64,000 nucleotides of DNA from JAWRCU01 sp033542235 (lineage in GTDB: Bacteria > Pseudomonadota > Alphaproteobacteria > Rhizobiales > Rhizobiaceae), in contig NZ_JAWRCU010000004.1 of the NCBI RefSeq assembly GCF_033542235.1, positions 124,001 to 188,000 of the forward strand. Direction: 5' to 3'. The notes under the pieces are model-generated. The model did no database searches, was not told where the DNA came from, and worked only from the letters and a program-made list of their open reading frames with translations. Numbering within the stretch: position 1 is the first letter of the stretch; every line of letters begins with the position of its first letter. Of this stretch, positions 46,857 to 55,041 are shown piece by piece. Position numbers and translations under genes: made by a program.

Positions 46857-48359
46857 TCATGCCGGAACCCGGATGATAGCCCTCAGGCCGCCCAGCGGGC
46901 TGGTGTCGAGTGTGATGTCGCCGCCATGGCTTCTGGCGATGTCGCGCGCGATCGAAAGGCCCAGTCCAGTGCCGCCGGAATCCTGGTTGCGCGCCGAATC
47001 CAGCCTGTAGAAGGGGCGGAAGACATCTTCGCGGTGCTCCGCCGGGATGCCCGGTCCGTCGTCATCGACCGTCACGGTGAGCTTGTCGCGGGAGTGCACG
47101 GCTTTGATGTCGACCTTTGGGGCGTAGCGGAAAGCGTTTCCGACGATGTTGCCCAGGAGCCGAGAGAAGGCATCCGGCCTGACTTGCACCTCGGGATCGC
47201 CGATGATCGATGTCTTGATCTTGCGGCCGCGTAGTTCGGCTTCCTCCTCGAGCTTCTCGAAGAAGGATTCCAGGTCGAAGCTGCCCGTGTCCTCCGCCGC
47301 TTCGCCCCGGGCGAAGGCCAAGTAAGCTTCAAGCATCGACTGCATATCGTCGACGTCCTGGTTCAACGTCTCGGCATGCTCCTTTCCTAGCAGCGCGAGT
47401 TGCAGTCTGAAGCGCGTCAGGATTGTTCTCAGATCATGGCTAACGCCTGAGAGCATCGCCGTGCGCTGTTCGATTTGCCGTTCGATGCGCTCTCGCATCT
47501 GGATGAAGGCAAGGCCGGCGCGCCGCACCTCTTCGGCGCCGCGCGGCCTGAAGTTCTCGGGCGGCGGGCGGCCCTTGCCGAAGCTCTCGGCAGCCGCGGC
47601 CAGCTGCAGGATCGGGCGGATCTGATTGCGCAGGAACGGAATCGCGATCATCAACAGCACCAGTGAGGTGCCGACCATCCACACTATGAATTGGTGGGAG
47701 TTCGACGGGTAGGCGCTGCTGCGGCGAGCGAAGACCCGCAGCACCTTGTCGTCCAGCTTGATGCGGATTTCGATCATGTTGGAATTGCCGACGGTGTCAA
47801 GCCAGAAGGGCCGGCCGATCCTGGTGGTGATCTGGTCGCTCAGCGCATCGTCGAGCACCGAGAAGAACGGCTTCTGGCCTGGCGGCGGCAGCGGGTCCGG
47901 CGGCAATATGTCGATCTTCAACCCCATCCGGTCCTGAGCGATCCGGATCGCGCTGCCGTAATCGTCGCCTTTGGGATAGGTCTCGACCATATCGACGATT
48001 GCAGCGATGTCACGGACCACCGACTCGGAGAGGCGCTGGGTCACGGTCTGCCACTGCCTCTCCATCCAGACGAGGGCGATGACCGATTGCAGCAAAACGA
48101 TCGGTGCGATCACGATGATCAGCGAGCGCGCATAGAGCCGCTTCGGCATGTAACGGGCGACGAGCCGCCAGAACCAGGTCCAGTTCCTCTTGGCCTGCTG
48201 GTAGATCGGGTTGGTCCAGATCCGTTTGGCCAGTGCCGACACCATTACCCCGGCGCGCGAAACGCGCACGGCGTCAACGGCCTTCGCTGGCGAGAAAGCC
48301 TGTGAAAGCCGCGTGTAGAAGGTCGGCCTTGCGTCCTGGCTCGTATCGGAAGCGGCCAT
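46857..48359 (-). CDS. Sensor histidine kinase (partner of PetR-type regulator)
   Basis: 500 aa EnvZ-like kinase. Membrane helix 1 near residues 80-98 (SLIIVIAPIVLLQSVIALVW), a periplasmic loop of about 130 residues, helix 2 near 228-246 (FIVWMVGTSLVLLMIAIPFL), then HAMP. The phosphorylated histidine is in GVSHDLRTILTRFRLQLAL (about H308). The ATPase domain shows NIVGNAFRYAPK (N box), VDDDGPGIPAEHREDVFRPF (G1/F) and GGTGLGLSIARDIARSHGG (G2). Third gene of petP-petR-kinase, 294 nt after petR. The signal it senses is unknown. Confidence 0.93.
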   Translation of the reverse strand: MAASDTSQDARPTFYTRLSQAFSPAKAVDAVRVSRAGVMVSALAKRIWTNPIYQQAKRNWTWFWRLVARYMPKRLYARSLIIVIAPIVLLQSVIALVWMERQWQTVTQRLSESVVRDIAAIVDMVETYPKGDDYGSAIRIAQDRMGLKIDILPPDPLPPPGQKPFFSVLDDALSDQITTRIGRPFWLDTVGNSNMIEIRIKLDDKVLRVFARRSSAYPSNSHQFIVWMVGTSLVLLMIAIPFLRNQIRPILQLAAAAESFGKGRPPPENFRPRGAEEVRRAGLAFIQMRERIERQIEQRTAMLSGVSHDLRTILTRFRLQLALLGKEHAETLNQDVDDMQSMLEAYLAFARGEAAEDTGSFDLESFFEKLEEEAELRGRKIKTSIIGDPEVQVRPDAFSRLLGNIVGNAFRYAPKVDIKAVHSRDKLTVTVDDDGPGIPAEHREDVFRPFYRLDSARNQDSGGTGLGLSIARDIARSHGGDITLDTSPLGGLRAIIRVPA

Positions 48360-48653
48360 CTATCCTTTCCATCGCGCCACCCGGATCGCTCCGCAACTGG
48401 CGCATCATGCCGACCAGGCAACTGGACATGCATCCACCGGTTTCCGAAGGATGCTTGCCTGGTTCCTTTCTGCCCCGAGCAGATCCTTATCGCAAAGCCG
48501 TGGACCAGTTTTGCGGAACCTGCTTAGCCGTTTCCGACAACATAGTTTCTCGGGCGCCGCCAGAAAAGCTTTTGGGGCAGGGCTGCCCGCGGGAGCGGCT
48601 TCATGCCAGACCGACGCCTGACGCGAACGCCTACACCCTTATGCGTCTGCCTG

Positions 48654-49373
48654 CTATTCGACGCTCAGGCGGTAACCTATGCCGCGCACCGTCTGAAGCC
48701 AGACAGGGTTTGCCGGGTCACGCTCGATCTTGCGGCGAAGCCGGTTGATCTGCACATCGATCGTACGCTCGCCGACCTCGGAAGAGTTGCCGACCAGTTC
48801 ATGGCGCGGGATGGTCTCGCCGGCGCGCTCGGCGAAGATCGCCAGAATCTCCTGCTCGCGGTCGGTGAGCTTCAACGGCTCGCCGCCCTTCTTGAGCTCT
48901 CGCCTTGCGATCTGGAAGGTATAGGGGCCGAAGACGATCTGCTCGACCTTGGGAACGGACTGGGGTCCGCCGCGGCGCAATATGTTGTTGATCCTCAGGA
49001 TCAGCTCGCGCGGATCGAACGGCTTGGGCAGATAGTCGTCGGCGCCGGCTTCCAGCCCGCTGATGCGGCTCTCCACCTCCGACAGCGCCGTCAGCATCAG
49101 GATCGGCACCTGCTTCTCGGCCCGCAATGACTTGGTGAGGTCGACTCCATTCTCGCCCGGCATCATCACGTCGATCACAAGGAGATCGAAGTCGAGCCCC
49201 TCCAGCCTGCGCCGTGCCTCCGCTGCCGTGCCCGCCACCGTGACGCGGAAGCCGTTCTCGGTGAGATATTGCTTCAGCAGGTTGCGGATTCGGGTGTCGT
49301 CGTCGATGACGAGCAGATGCGGAGCGTCGTCGCCGGGCGACGCCGAACGGTTGGGAAGCTCACTCGTTTCCAT
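48654..49373 (-). CDS. petR: OmpR-type response regulator (PetR-like)
   Basis: 239 aa from the ATG at 49373, with GGGGAGAGG immediately upstream; it overlaps petP by 14 nt. Receiver domain: LLVIDDDTRIRNLLKQYLTE with the phosphorylated aspartate D68 in LLVIDVMMPGENGV, then LTALSEVESRISGLEAGADD and PKPFDPRELI. C-terminal winged helix: ELKKGGEPLKLTDREQEILA and ERTIDVQINRLRRKIERDP. In Rhodobacter, PetR with PetP was found upstream of petABC; here they are 24 kb away. The symbol is a family-based guess. Confidence 0.9.
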   Translation of the reverse strand: METSELPNRSASPGDDAPHLLVIDDDTRIRNLLKQYLTENGFRVTVAGTAAEARRRLEGLDFDLLVIDVMMPGENGVDLTKSLRAEKQVPILMLTALSEVESRISGLEAGADDYLPKPFDPRELILRINNILRRGGPQSVPKVEQIVFGPYTFQIARRELKKGGEPLKLTDREQEILAIFAERAGETIPRHELVGNSSEVGERTIDVQINRLRRKIERDPANPVWLQTVRGIGYRLSVE

Positions 49374-49896
49374 GCCTCTCCCCATGCTCATTCGCGGGTA
49401 GACTATCTATCTGCGGCCTCAATTCCGGGTTGACCATCGCCTTCAGGAAATGCTCGATCCTATCACGCTCGGCCAGCCCTGTTTCCTCTAATGCACGACG
49501 GATACGGCGCGACTGTGGCCGCGCAAGTGCCAGCGCCAGCGCCCGCCCCTTTGCCGTCGGGTAGAGTTCGCGCTGGCGACGATCGCGCGGTCCCTGAACC
49601 TGGACTATGTGGCCTGTGTCGATCAGCTGCTTCAAGACCCGGGCCAGGCTTTGCTTGGTGATCTTGAGCACCTCCAGCAGCTCGGCCACGGTCAGCCCCG
49701 GCATACGGTTGACGAAATGCAGCACCCTGTGATGGGCGCGTCCGAACCCGTAGTCAGCCAGGATCTGATCAGGGTCTGAGGTGAAATCCCGATAGGCGAA
49801 GAACAGAAGCTCGATAATCGAGAAGTCGATCTCTTCGTCGCCCGTCAGCGCCGTGCGGATGGGCTTCACCGCGACTCCATTTCGTTCTGCCACCAT
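49360..49896 (-). CDS. petP: MarR-family transcriptional regulator (PetP-like)
   Basis: 178 aa. The MarR winged-helix core is LADYGFGRAHHRVLHFVNRM, PGLTVAELLEVLKITKQSLA and RVLKQLIDTGHIVQVQGPRD, then RRQRELYPTAKGRALA. First gene of the unit, overlapping petR by 14 nt, and divergent from ilvE. An operator-like imperfect dyad is in the shared promoter region. Name is inferred from the petP-petR gene order of Rhodobacter; role in redox or membrane regulation is unproven. Confidence 0.9.
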   Translation of the reverse strand: MVAERNGVAVKPIRTALTGDEEIDFSIIELLFFAYRDFTSDPDQILADYGFGRAHHRVLHFVNRMPGLTVAELLEVLKITKQSLARVLKQLIDTGHIVQVQGPRDRRQRELYPTAKGRALALALARPQSRRIRRALEETGLAERDRIEHFLKAMVNPELRPQIDSLPANEHGERHGNE

Positions 49897-49928
49897 CAGT
49901 TTCCGCTTCGCCCGAAAATGTCAGTCCT

Positions 49929-49957
49929 AATTTATGTCAGCCTTGTTGACTTAATTT
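49929..49957. promoter_or_regulatory. Candidate MarR operator in the petP-ilvE gap
   Basis: Imperfect dyad AATTTATGTCA-N7-TGACTTAATTT, with 9 of 11 half-site positions matching. It overlaps the -35 region of the ilvE promoter and lies 33 nt upstream of petP. Size and symmetry suit a MarR dimer site. Confidence 0.5.
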
Positions 49958-49974
49958 ATTGCGGCTGGTAATTT
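49946..49974 (+). promoter_or_regulatory. Candidate ilvE promoter
   Basis: TTGACT and TAATTT with 17-bp spacing, close to the vegetative consensus. About 180 nt precede the ilvE start codon, giving a long leader. The -35 box is inside the MarR-like operator. Confidence 0.55.
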
Positions 49975-50153
49975 TCGACAAGCTTTTCGACCGATTGCGA
50001 ACGAAAAGGCAAGGGAAAACCGATTTTTCGGAATTTCCTCCGAATTTGCGTTTGCCCGTTTGCAGCCCTACTTTGGTCTGCAAATGCGCCGTTTTTCGGC
50101 GGTTAGCTGCAACAACCAACGACATGCGGGCGGGCCGCCCGCGGGAGGTCACC

Positions 50154-51047
50154 ATGGCATCTGTTCCCTTCGATCAGCTCGATGGCTTCATTTGGATGAA
50201 CGGCCAGTTCGTCAAATGGGCGGACGCCAAGATTCACGTACTGACCCACGGGCTTCATTATGCGAGCGCAGTGTTCGAGGGCGAACGCGCCTATGGCGGC
50301 GAGATATTCAAGCTTACCGAACATACCGAGCGCCTGCACGAATCAGCCCGTATCCTTGGCTTCAAGATACCCTATAGCGTAGCCGAGATCGACGATGCCT
50401 GCCGCACCCTGTTGAAGAAGCAGGGCTTCACCGACGCCTATGTGCGGCCGATTGCCTGGCGCGGCAGCGAGCAGATGGGCGTCTCTGCGCAGAACAGCCG
50501 AATCAACTGCGCGATCGCCATCTGGCAGTGGCCGAGCTATTTCGATCCGGCGCAGAAGCTGAAAGGCATCCGACTGGACATCGCGGAGTACCGCCGACCC
50601 GATCCGAAGACGGCGCCATCGCGAGCGAAGGCGGCCGGACTCTACATGATCTGCACCATCTCCAAGCATGCTGCGGAAGCGAAGGGCTATGCCGATGCGC
50701 TGATGTTCGATTGGCGGGGGCAGGTCGCAGAGGCGACCGGTGCCAACGTCTTCTTCGTCAAGGACGGCAAGCTTCACACGCCCGCCGCCGACTGCTTCCT
50801 CGACGGCATTACGCGCAGGACGGTGATCGATCTCGCGCGCAACCGCGGCATCGAGGTGATCGAGAGGGCGATCATGCCGAACGAGCTGGAAGGATTCGAG
50901 CAGTGCTTCCTCACCGGCACGGCCGCAGAGGTGACGCCGGTTGCCGAGATCGGACCCTATCGCTTCGAAGTTGGCGAGATCACCCAGAAGCTGATGAGCG
51001 ACTATTCGGCGGCAGTGCAGCCGAGTCACGCAATCGCAGCCGAATAG
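50154..51047 (+). CDS. ilvE: Branched-chain amino acid aminotransferase
   Basis: Transaminates leucine, isoleucine and valine and their keto acids, PLP enzyme of fold type IV. 297 aa from ATG 50154 with GGAGG 6 nt upstream; an in-frame upstream stretch is not protein-like. The PLP lysine is K159 in SRAKAAGLYMICTISKHAAE. Also diagnostic: HVLTHGLHYASAVFEGERAY, VRPIAWRGSEQMGV, EATGANVFFVKDG and CFLTGTAAEVTPVAEIGPY. It is monocistronic with a strong hairpin terminator. Confidence 0.96.
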   Translation: MASVPFDQLDGFIWMNGQFVKWADAKIHVLTHGLHYASAVFEGERAYGGEIFKLTEHTERLHESARILGFKIPYSVAEIDDACRTLLKKQGFTDAYVRPIAWRGSEQMGVSAQNSRINCAIAIWQWPSYFDPAQKLKGIRLDIAEYRRPDPKTAPSRAKAAGLYMICTISKHAAEAKGYADALMFDWRGQVAEATGANVFFVKDGKLHTPAADCFLDGITRRTVIDLARNRGIEVIERAIMPNELEGFEQCFLTGTAAEVTPVAEIGPYRFEVGEITQKLMSDYSAAVQPSHAIAAE

Positions 51048-51072
51048 CACTTTCCACTATCGCAATTGTGAC

Positions 51073-51103
51073 TGTGACGGGCGGCCTCGAGCCGCCCGTC
51101 ACA
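51073..51103. terminator. Palindromic terminator after ilvE
   Basis: Perfect 13-bp stem tgtgacgggcggc / gccgcccgtcaca with a 5-nt loop, 25 nt after ilvE. The following T-tract is short (tttg), so it is a moderate terminator. Confidence 0.7.
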
Positions 51104-51205
51104 TTTGTATTCACGAACAGTAATATTTGACTTTCTCCGTATTCGGCGTCTCCATGTTCTTGACCGACTCGCAAAAGATGTCGGCCGATACGGAGGGAAA
51201 GACCA

Positions 51206-51502
51206 ATGGACAGTAATGTGCTACTTCAGCTTGTGGTGCAGATTGTTACCGGTGTCATCGGTGGTCAGGCGGTCGGTGCTGCGATCAAGAATGCCGCGAT
51301 GACGCAGCTGCCCAAGATCCTTGCTGGCGGCATTGGCGGCATTGCCGGGGGCCAGATTCTCACCAGCCTTGTCGGCGGCGGCGATCCGGCGACTGCCGGT
51401 GCCCTCGGCGGGATGCTCGGCGATGTGGTCGGCGGTGTCGGCGGCGGCGCCATACTCACGGCGATCGTCGGCGCAGTCATGAACAGCATGAAAAGAGCCT
51501 GA
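51206..51502 (+). CDS. Small glycine-rich hydrophobic protein
   Basis: 98 aa, GGAGG about 10 nt before ATG 51206. The sequence MDSNVLLQLVVQIVTGVIGG then QAVGAAIKNAAMTQLPKILA and GGIGGIAGGQILTSLVGGGD has glycine-zipper-like hydrophobic stretches. Similar short proteins are frequent in rhizobia with unknown function. It is probably membrane-associated, although glycine zippers can be in soluble assemblies. A terminator hairpin follows. Confidence 0.82.
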   Translation: MDSNVLLQLVVQIVTGVIGGQAVGAAIKNAAMTQLPKILAGGIGGIAGGQILTSLVGGGDPATAGALGGMLGDVVGGVGGGAILTAIVGAVMNSMKRA

Positions 51503-51520
51503 GCGCTGAATTGTCGTTCT

Positions 51521-51546
51521 AGCGGGCGGTGGCTAGGCCGCCCGCT
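51521..51546 (+). terminator. Hairpin terminator after the glycine-rich protein
   Basis: Stem agcgggcgg / ccgcccgct with an 8-nt loop, followed by tctatt. It lies 19 nt after the stop codon. T-tract is weak. Confidence 0.55.
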
Positions 51547-51593
51547 TCTATTGGCGGGCAACCGGCTCCGGCATCACACTTGGTTGTCTAACG

Positions 51594-51640
51594 TCGGATT
51601 CATCTGAAAACCGGTTCGCCTTTTCGGTCCGATGCACTAG
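51594..51640. repeat. Family B palindromic repeat, core unit
   Basis: Dyad gtcggattcatctgaaaa with ccggttcgcc, then ttttcggtccgatgcactag. It ends 9 nt before the metallo-hydrolase start, so its promoter or leader may be affected. Confidence 0.72.
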
Positions 51641-51649
51641 AAGTTCGGC

Positions 51650-52291
51650 ATGGGTCAGTTGAATGCCGGCATAGTTCCCGTCACGCCGTTCCAGCAGAAT
51701 TGCGCCATTCTGTTCGACACCGCGACCAGAGAGGGTGTGGTTGTCGATCCAGGCGGTGACATAGATCAGATCCTTGAAGCCGTTCGCGCCAGCAAGATCG
51801 ACGTCCAGCAGATTTGGATCACGCACGGCCATATCGATCATGCGGGCGGAGCGATGGAACTCAAGGATGCGCTTGGCGTGGAGATCATCGGCCCGCACGA
51901 GGCAGACCTGCCGCTCCTGTCAAATCTGGAAAATCAGGCTCTGTACTTCGGGCTTAGCAACTCGGTCCGCAACTGCACGCCGGACCGCTTCCTGACCGAG
52001 GGCGAGACCGTTTCGTTCGGCGGCCATCAGTTCGAGGTTCTTCATTGCCCGGGTCATGCGCCGGGGCACGTCGTCTATTTCAACCGTGCCGCACGCTTCG
52101 CGCATGTCGGCGACGTTCTGTTCCGCGGCTCCGTCGGGCGGACCGACCTGCCGGGCGGCGATCATGCCGCGCTGATCCGCTCGATCAAGGAGAAACTCCT
52201 GCCTCTCGGCGACGACATCGGCTTCATCTGCGGTCACGGTCCTGGCAGCCGCTTTGGTGACGAGCGGCGCGACAATCCGTTCCTGGTTTAG
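51650..52291 (+). CDS. MBL-fold metallo-hydrolase (glyoxalase II-like)
   Basis: 213 aa from ATG 51650. The metal site is H59-x-H61-x-D63-H64 (WITHGHIDHAGGAME), with later ligands in VLHCPGHAPGHVVYF, GDVLFRGSVGRTD and FICGHGPGSRFGDE. This matches the short glyoxalase II-related hydrolases (YcbL type) that process S-lactoylglutathione or similar thioesters. The start is close to a palindromic repeat. The TAG stop opens the next repeat. Substrate is inferred. Confidence 0.92.
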   Translation: MGQLNAGIVPVTPFQQNCAILFDTATREGVVVDPGGDIDQILEAVRASKIDVQQIWITHGHIDHAGGAMELKDALGVEIIGPHEADLPLLSNLENQALYFGLSNSVRNCTPDRFLTEGETVSFGGHQFEVLHCPGHAPGHVVYFNRAARFAHVGDVLFRGSVGRTDLPGGDHAALIRSIKEKLLPLGDDIGFICGHGPGSRFGDERRDNPFLV

Positions 52292-52386
52292 AGCGTCGTA
52301 GGATCAAATGGATCGCCACACCGCTCTATCTCTCTGTTGAGCACTGGATCTGTCCGAAACCGCTACGCATCGGTCTGGCCGATGCG
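52289..52386. repeat. Family B palindromic repeat, long form
   Basis: Opens with tagagcgtcg...ccgctcta (52289-52326) and continues with the core ending ctggccgatgc. The first TAG is the stop codon of the metallo-hydrolase. It runs up to the BA14K terminator. Confidence 0.7.
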
Positions 52387-52419
52387 AAAAAAAGGGCGCC
52401 GCCATTGCTGACGGCGCCT
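52387..52419 (-). terminator. Terminator of the BA14K gene
   Basis: On the minus strand GGCGCCG / CGGCGCC with a 10-nt loop, followed by seven Ts (plus strand aaaaaaa, 52387-52393). It lies just after the BA14K stop. Confidence 0.85.
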
Positions 52420-52440
52420 CGCGCTGAACGGGAGGCAGGT

Positions 52441-52851
52441 TCAGTTCGCGACGCAGAAATGCTCGCGCCCATCGTAACCGACGAAGGTGCCCGAATTAGG
52501 ATCGAAACTGCGGTAACGATCGCCGCAGTAGCGGTACCATTCGGGGCTCCATGGCTCGAGGCCCGCCCGATAATACGCGGCGCGCGGTTCAGCGTAATAG
52601 CGGCGGACCGGGGGCGGCGGCGGAGCAGCGTAGACCGGCCCATCATAGTAGTCGTAGACCGGCCGATAGGGAGGGCTCAGTGCGCCGGCCGCAAGCGCAC
52701 CTACAGCGAGGCCGAGCACACCGGCCGCAACGACATTGCCGGAATTGTTGTGATGATGCCACCCGTCACCGGCTTCGGCTGGCGCCAGCGCCGTCAGCGT
52801 GGTCGCGGCAAGCGCAGCCGAAAGTATGGTGGACTTCAAAAAGCGGTTCAT
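52441..52851 (-). CDS. BA14K family secreted protein
   Basis: 136 aa from the ATG at 52851, AAGGAG upstream. Signal peptide MNRFLKSTILSAALAATTL, cleaved near AEA-GD. A Gly/Ala helix (VVAAGVLGLAVGALAAGALS) and a Tyr/Pro-rich stretch precede the BA14K motif PEWYRYCGDRYRSFDPNSGT then FVGYDGREHFCVAN with its two cysteines. BA14K proteins are immunoreactive lectin-like surface proteins of Brucella and rhizobia. Monocistronic with a strong terminator. Confidence 0.9.
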   Translation of the reverse strand: MNRFLKSTILSAALAATTLTALAPAEAGDGWHHHNNSGNVVAAGVLGLAVGALAAGALSPPYRPVYDYYDGPVYAAPPPPPVRRYYAEPRAAYYRAGLEPWSPEWYRYCGDRYRSFDPNSGTFVGYDGREHFCVAN

Positions 52852-53029
52852 CTTGTTCTCCTTCACGCCAGACCGGCTCAAGGGGAGGGCCCGCCGGCAT
52901 CGGCGCCAAGGAATAGCCCGGCTTCCCTGAACCCAACCTGAACGAAAAATGAGGCGGAAATCGCGCCAATTATGCTCGGACCAATGTTCCGCAGGCTAGT
53001 GTCGCGAAGCGCGAATTCCGCCAAATGGA

Positions 53030-53125
53030 AGGAATTGGAGCGGTTGATTGATCCCGCCCCAGCTCCCTGTTTTTGCAGATTGCGCTGTCCGAAAGGTCTG
53101 CAACTTTTCGGGATCATGCTCTATC
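53030..53125. repeat. Family C palindromic repeat, single unit
   Basis: Begins aaggaattggagcggttgat and ends with gtccgaaaggtctgcaactt then ttcgggatcatgctctat. The same preceding words and core are at 16848-16998. It covers the gap before the HAD hydrolase. Confidence 0.72.
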
Positions 53126-53184
53126 ATCCGCAAAGAGTCGCGCGAGCGACGAGCGATAGAGAGTTCCAGGGAAGCTTGGCGGGC

Positions 53185-53892
53185 ATGGGCAAAGGCCTGA
53201 CGACCATCGGCTTCGACGCCGACGATACGCTTTGGCAGAACGAGCAGTTCTACCGGATGACGGAAGCGCGTTTTGTCGAGCTTCTCGGGGAGCACCTGGA
53301 TGCGCCAGGCATTTCGGCGCGACTGTTGGATGCCGCAAGGCGCAATCTCGGCGTCTACGGCTTCGGGATCAAAAGCTTCACGCTGTCGATGATCGAGACC
53401 GCGATCGAGGTGACCGGCGGTAAGGTCCAAGGCGATGCGATCGGCCGGATCATCGCCATGGGCCGAGAAATGCATTCGCATCCGATCGAGACGCTTCCGG
53501 AGGCGCGACAGGCAGTCGAGGCGCTGAAGGATCGCTATCGTATCGTGCTCGTCACCAAGGGAGATCTGTTCGATCAGGAACGAAAGCTCGCGCAGTCGGG
53601 GCTCGGCGAACTGTTCGACGCAGTCGAGATCGTCAGCGACAAGAATGCCGACACGTACCGGCGCGTCTTTTCACGCCACGGCGACGGACCGGAACAGGCG
53701 ATGATGATCGGGAATTCGCTGAAATCGGACGTGATCCCAGCGATCGAGGCCGGCGGCTGGGGCATCTACGTCCCGCACGAGCTCACCTGGGCTGCAGAAC
53801 ATGCGGATGCTCCGGAGAGCCACCCTCGCTTCCGGCAGATCGAACGGCTCGGCGAACTCGAGCGGATGATTGCCGATATCGAGGGGCAGTGA
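53185..53892 (+). CDS. HAD-family hydrolase
   Basis: 235 aa from ATG 53185; the long in-frame upstream part is repeat sequence. HAD motif I is GFDADDTLWQNE with D11 and D13; motif II is VLVTKGD; the lysine and motif III region include KNADTYRRV and MIGNSLKSDVIPAIEAGGWG. The cap is helical (C1 type). Likely phosphatase; no specific substrate. Monocistronic. Confidence 0.9.
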   Translation: MGKGLTTIGFDADDTLWQNEQFYRMTEARFVELLGEHLDAPGISARLLDAARRNLGVYGFGIKSFTLSMIETAIEVTGGKVQGDAIGRIIAMGREMHSHPIETLPEARQAVEALKDRYRIVLVTKGDLFDQERKLAQSGLGELFDAVEIVSDKNADTYRRVFSRHGDGPEQAMMIGNSLKSDVIPAIEAGGWGIYVPHELTWAAEHADAPESHPRFRQIERLGELERMIADIEGQ

Positions 53893-53925
53893 CTCCCCGG
53901 GACGACGAAGCGGTCGCGAACGGCC

Positions 53926-54138
53926 TCAGCCGAGCGTGAGATTGACCGCCTTCGGGCCCTTGCCGCGCTTGTCCGGCTCGGTCTCGAATTTCACTTTCTG
54001 CCCATCTTCGAGGCCCGGGAGGCCTGAGGCCTGGACGGCTGAAATGTGGACGAAGACGTCCTTCTGACCGTCGTCCGGCGTGATGAAGCCGAATCCCTTG
54101 GCATGGTTGAAGAATTTGACAGTGCCGGTCTGCGGCAT
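53926..54138 (-). CDS. Cold-shock protein (CspA family)
   Basis: 70 aa from ATG 54138 with AAGGAG upstream; a longer start at 54159 is less likely. RNA-binding motifs are GTVKFFNHAKGFGFITPDDG (RNP1-like) and DVFVHISAVQASG (RNP2). Single-stranded RNA/DNA chaperone. It lies downstream of a paralogue, with a long untranslated leader carrying a motif shared with it. Confidence 0.95.
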   Translation of the reverse strand: MPQTGTVKFFNHAKGFGFITPDDGQKDVFVHISAVQASGLPGLEDGQKVKFETEPDKRGKGPKAVNLTLG

Positions 54139-54314
54139 GGGGAACTCCTTTTCTCCCATTGATTCATCTGCGCGAAAAGTTCCGGATCGCGCAGGTTCGG
54201 TCGTTTACTGGAGGAGAAGAAACAGTCTGAGATCGCAACGAGACGGCGCAGAGCCGTCTCTCGAGCGATCGCTCCAGGGCGCCTTTAGGTCTTGTCCCCG
54301 GCCTTGCTATTCCG

Positions 54315-54340
54315 GTCTCCGGGCCCGCAAATGCCCGAAC
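54315..54340 (-). promoter_or_regulatory. Shared leader motif of the first cold-shock gene
   Basis: On the minus strand gttcgggcatttgcgggcc ends in cggagac; the same words occur at 54903-54928. Stem cggg / cccg encloses catttgc. It starts 177 nt upstream of the ATG, in the probable 5' leader. Confidence 0.6.
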
Positions 54341-54442
54341 CGACAGTTTGTCCTTTATTTTCTGCGAGCGGGCAAGAGAAACTTTTCGCTGCGCGGCAGT
54401 GACGGGAGAACAAACATCGCGCGAAAAAAGCGCCCCAAGTGG

Positions 54443-54477
54443 AAAAAGGGCGCTGCAAGTGACTGCAGCACCCTTTT
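54443..54477 (-). terminator. Terminator of the second cold-shock gene
   Basis: Stem aaaagggtgctgca / tgcagcgccctttt (one mismatch), followed on the minus strand by TTTTT and CC. Lies 40 nt after the 54518 stop. Confidence 0.88.
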
Positions 54478-54517
54478 GTGCATTGTACCTTCCGAACCGC
54501 CCCCCGACGGCAGCCGG

Positions 54518-54730
54518 TCAGACGACGCGGAGATTGACTGCCTTTGGGCCCTTGCCCATGCGATCCGGCTCGACGTCGAACGTCACCTTCTGGCCATCGA
54601 CCAGCGTGCGCAATCCGGACTTCTCAATCGCCGAGATGTGGACGAACACGTCCTTCGCGCCGCCGTCGGGCGTGATGAATCCGAAGCCCTTGGTGGTATT
54701 GAAGAATTTCACGGTACCAGTCTGCGCCAT
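54518..54730 (-). CDS. Cold-shock protein (CspA family)
   Basis: 70 aa from ATG 54730, GAAGGAGC upstream. GTVKFFNTTKGFGFITPDGG and DVFVHISAIEKSG are the RNA-binding motifs. It is about three-quarters identical to its neighbour by eye. Both genes have their own leader, and a terminator separates them, so they can be expressed independently. Confidence 0.95.
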   Translation of the reverse strand: MAQTGTVKFFNTTKGFGFITPDGGAKDVFVHISAIEKSGLRTLVDGQKVTFDVEPDRMGKGPKAVNLRVV

Positions 54731-54902
54731 TGGGGAAGCTCCTTCGCCCGATTAGTCTAAAAAGACCTTCGCCCGTTGGCGGCGTGCGGAGGTCCGGTGG
54801 TTTTTCTTGGCGGTCGTGCGTCGGATGCACGGTTATACCCCCCGCCAAAGCGGGGCCGTCAGATATTCACAGTGTCGGGGAAAGGTTCGTCCAAAACGTC
54901 CA

Positions 54903-54928
54903 GTCTCCGGGACAGCAAATGCCCGAAC
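54903..54928 (-). promoter_or_regulatory. Shared leader motif of the second cold-shock gene
   Basis: On the minus strand gttcgggcatttgctgtcc ends in cggagac; near copy of 54315-54340. It starts 173 nt upstream of the ATG. The conserved part is cggg...cccg with catttgc in the loop. Confidence 0.6.
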
Positions 54929-55041
54929 ACAAAATTTATCGCATGGAAATGTGAAGGTTTCAAGTAAAGTGAGAGGGGGCTAAAATTCCGGCCGTTTTCA
55001 ACGGATCCAAGCGCGCCGGCTGACGGCATCGGTCGCGTGGC

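Noticed and set aside
52387..52393. Run of seven A as a promoter element
   Set aside because: It is the T-tract of the BA14K terminator on the minus strand.
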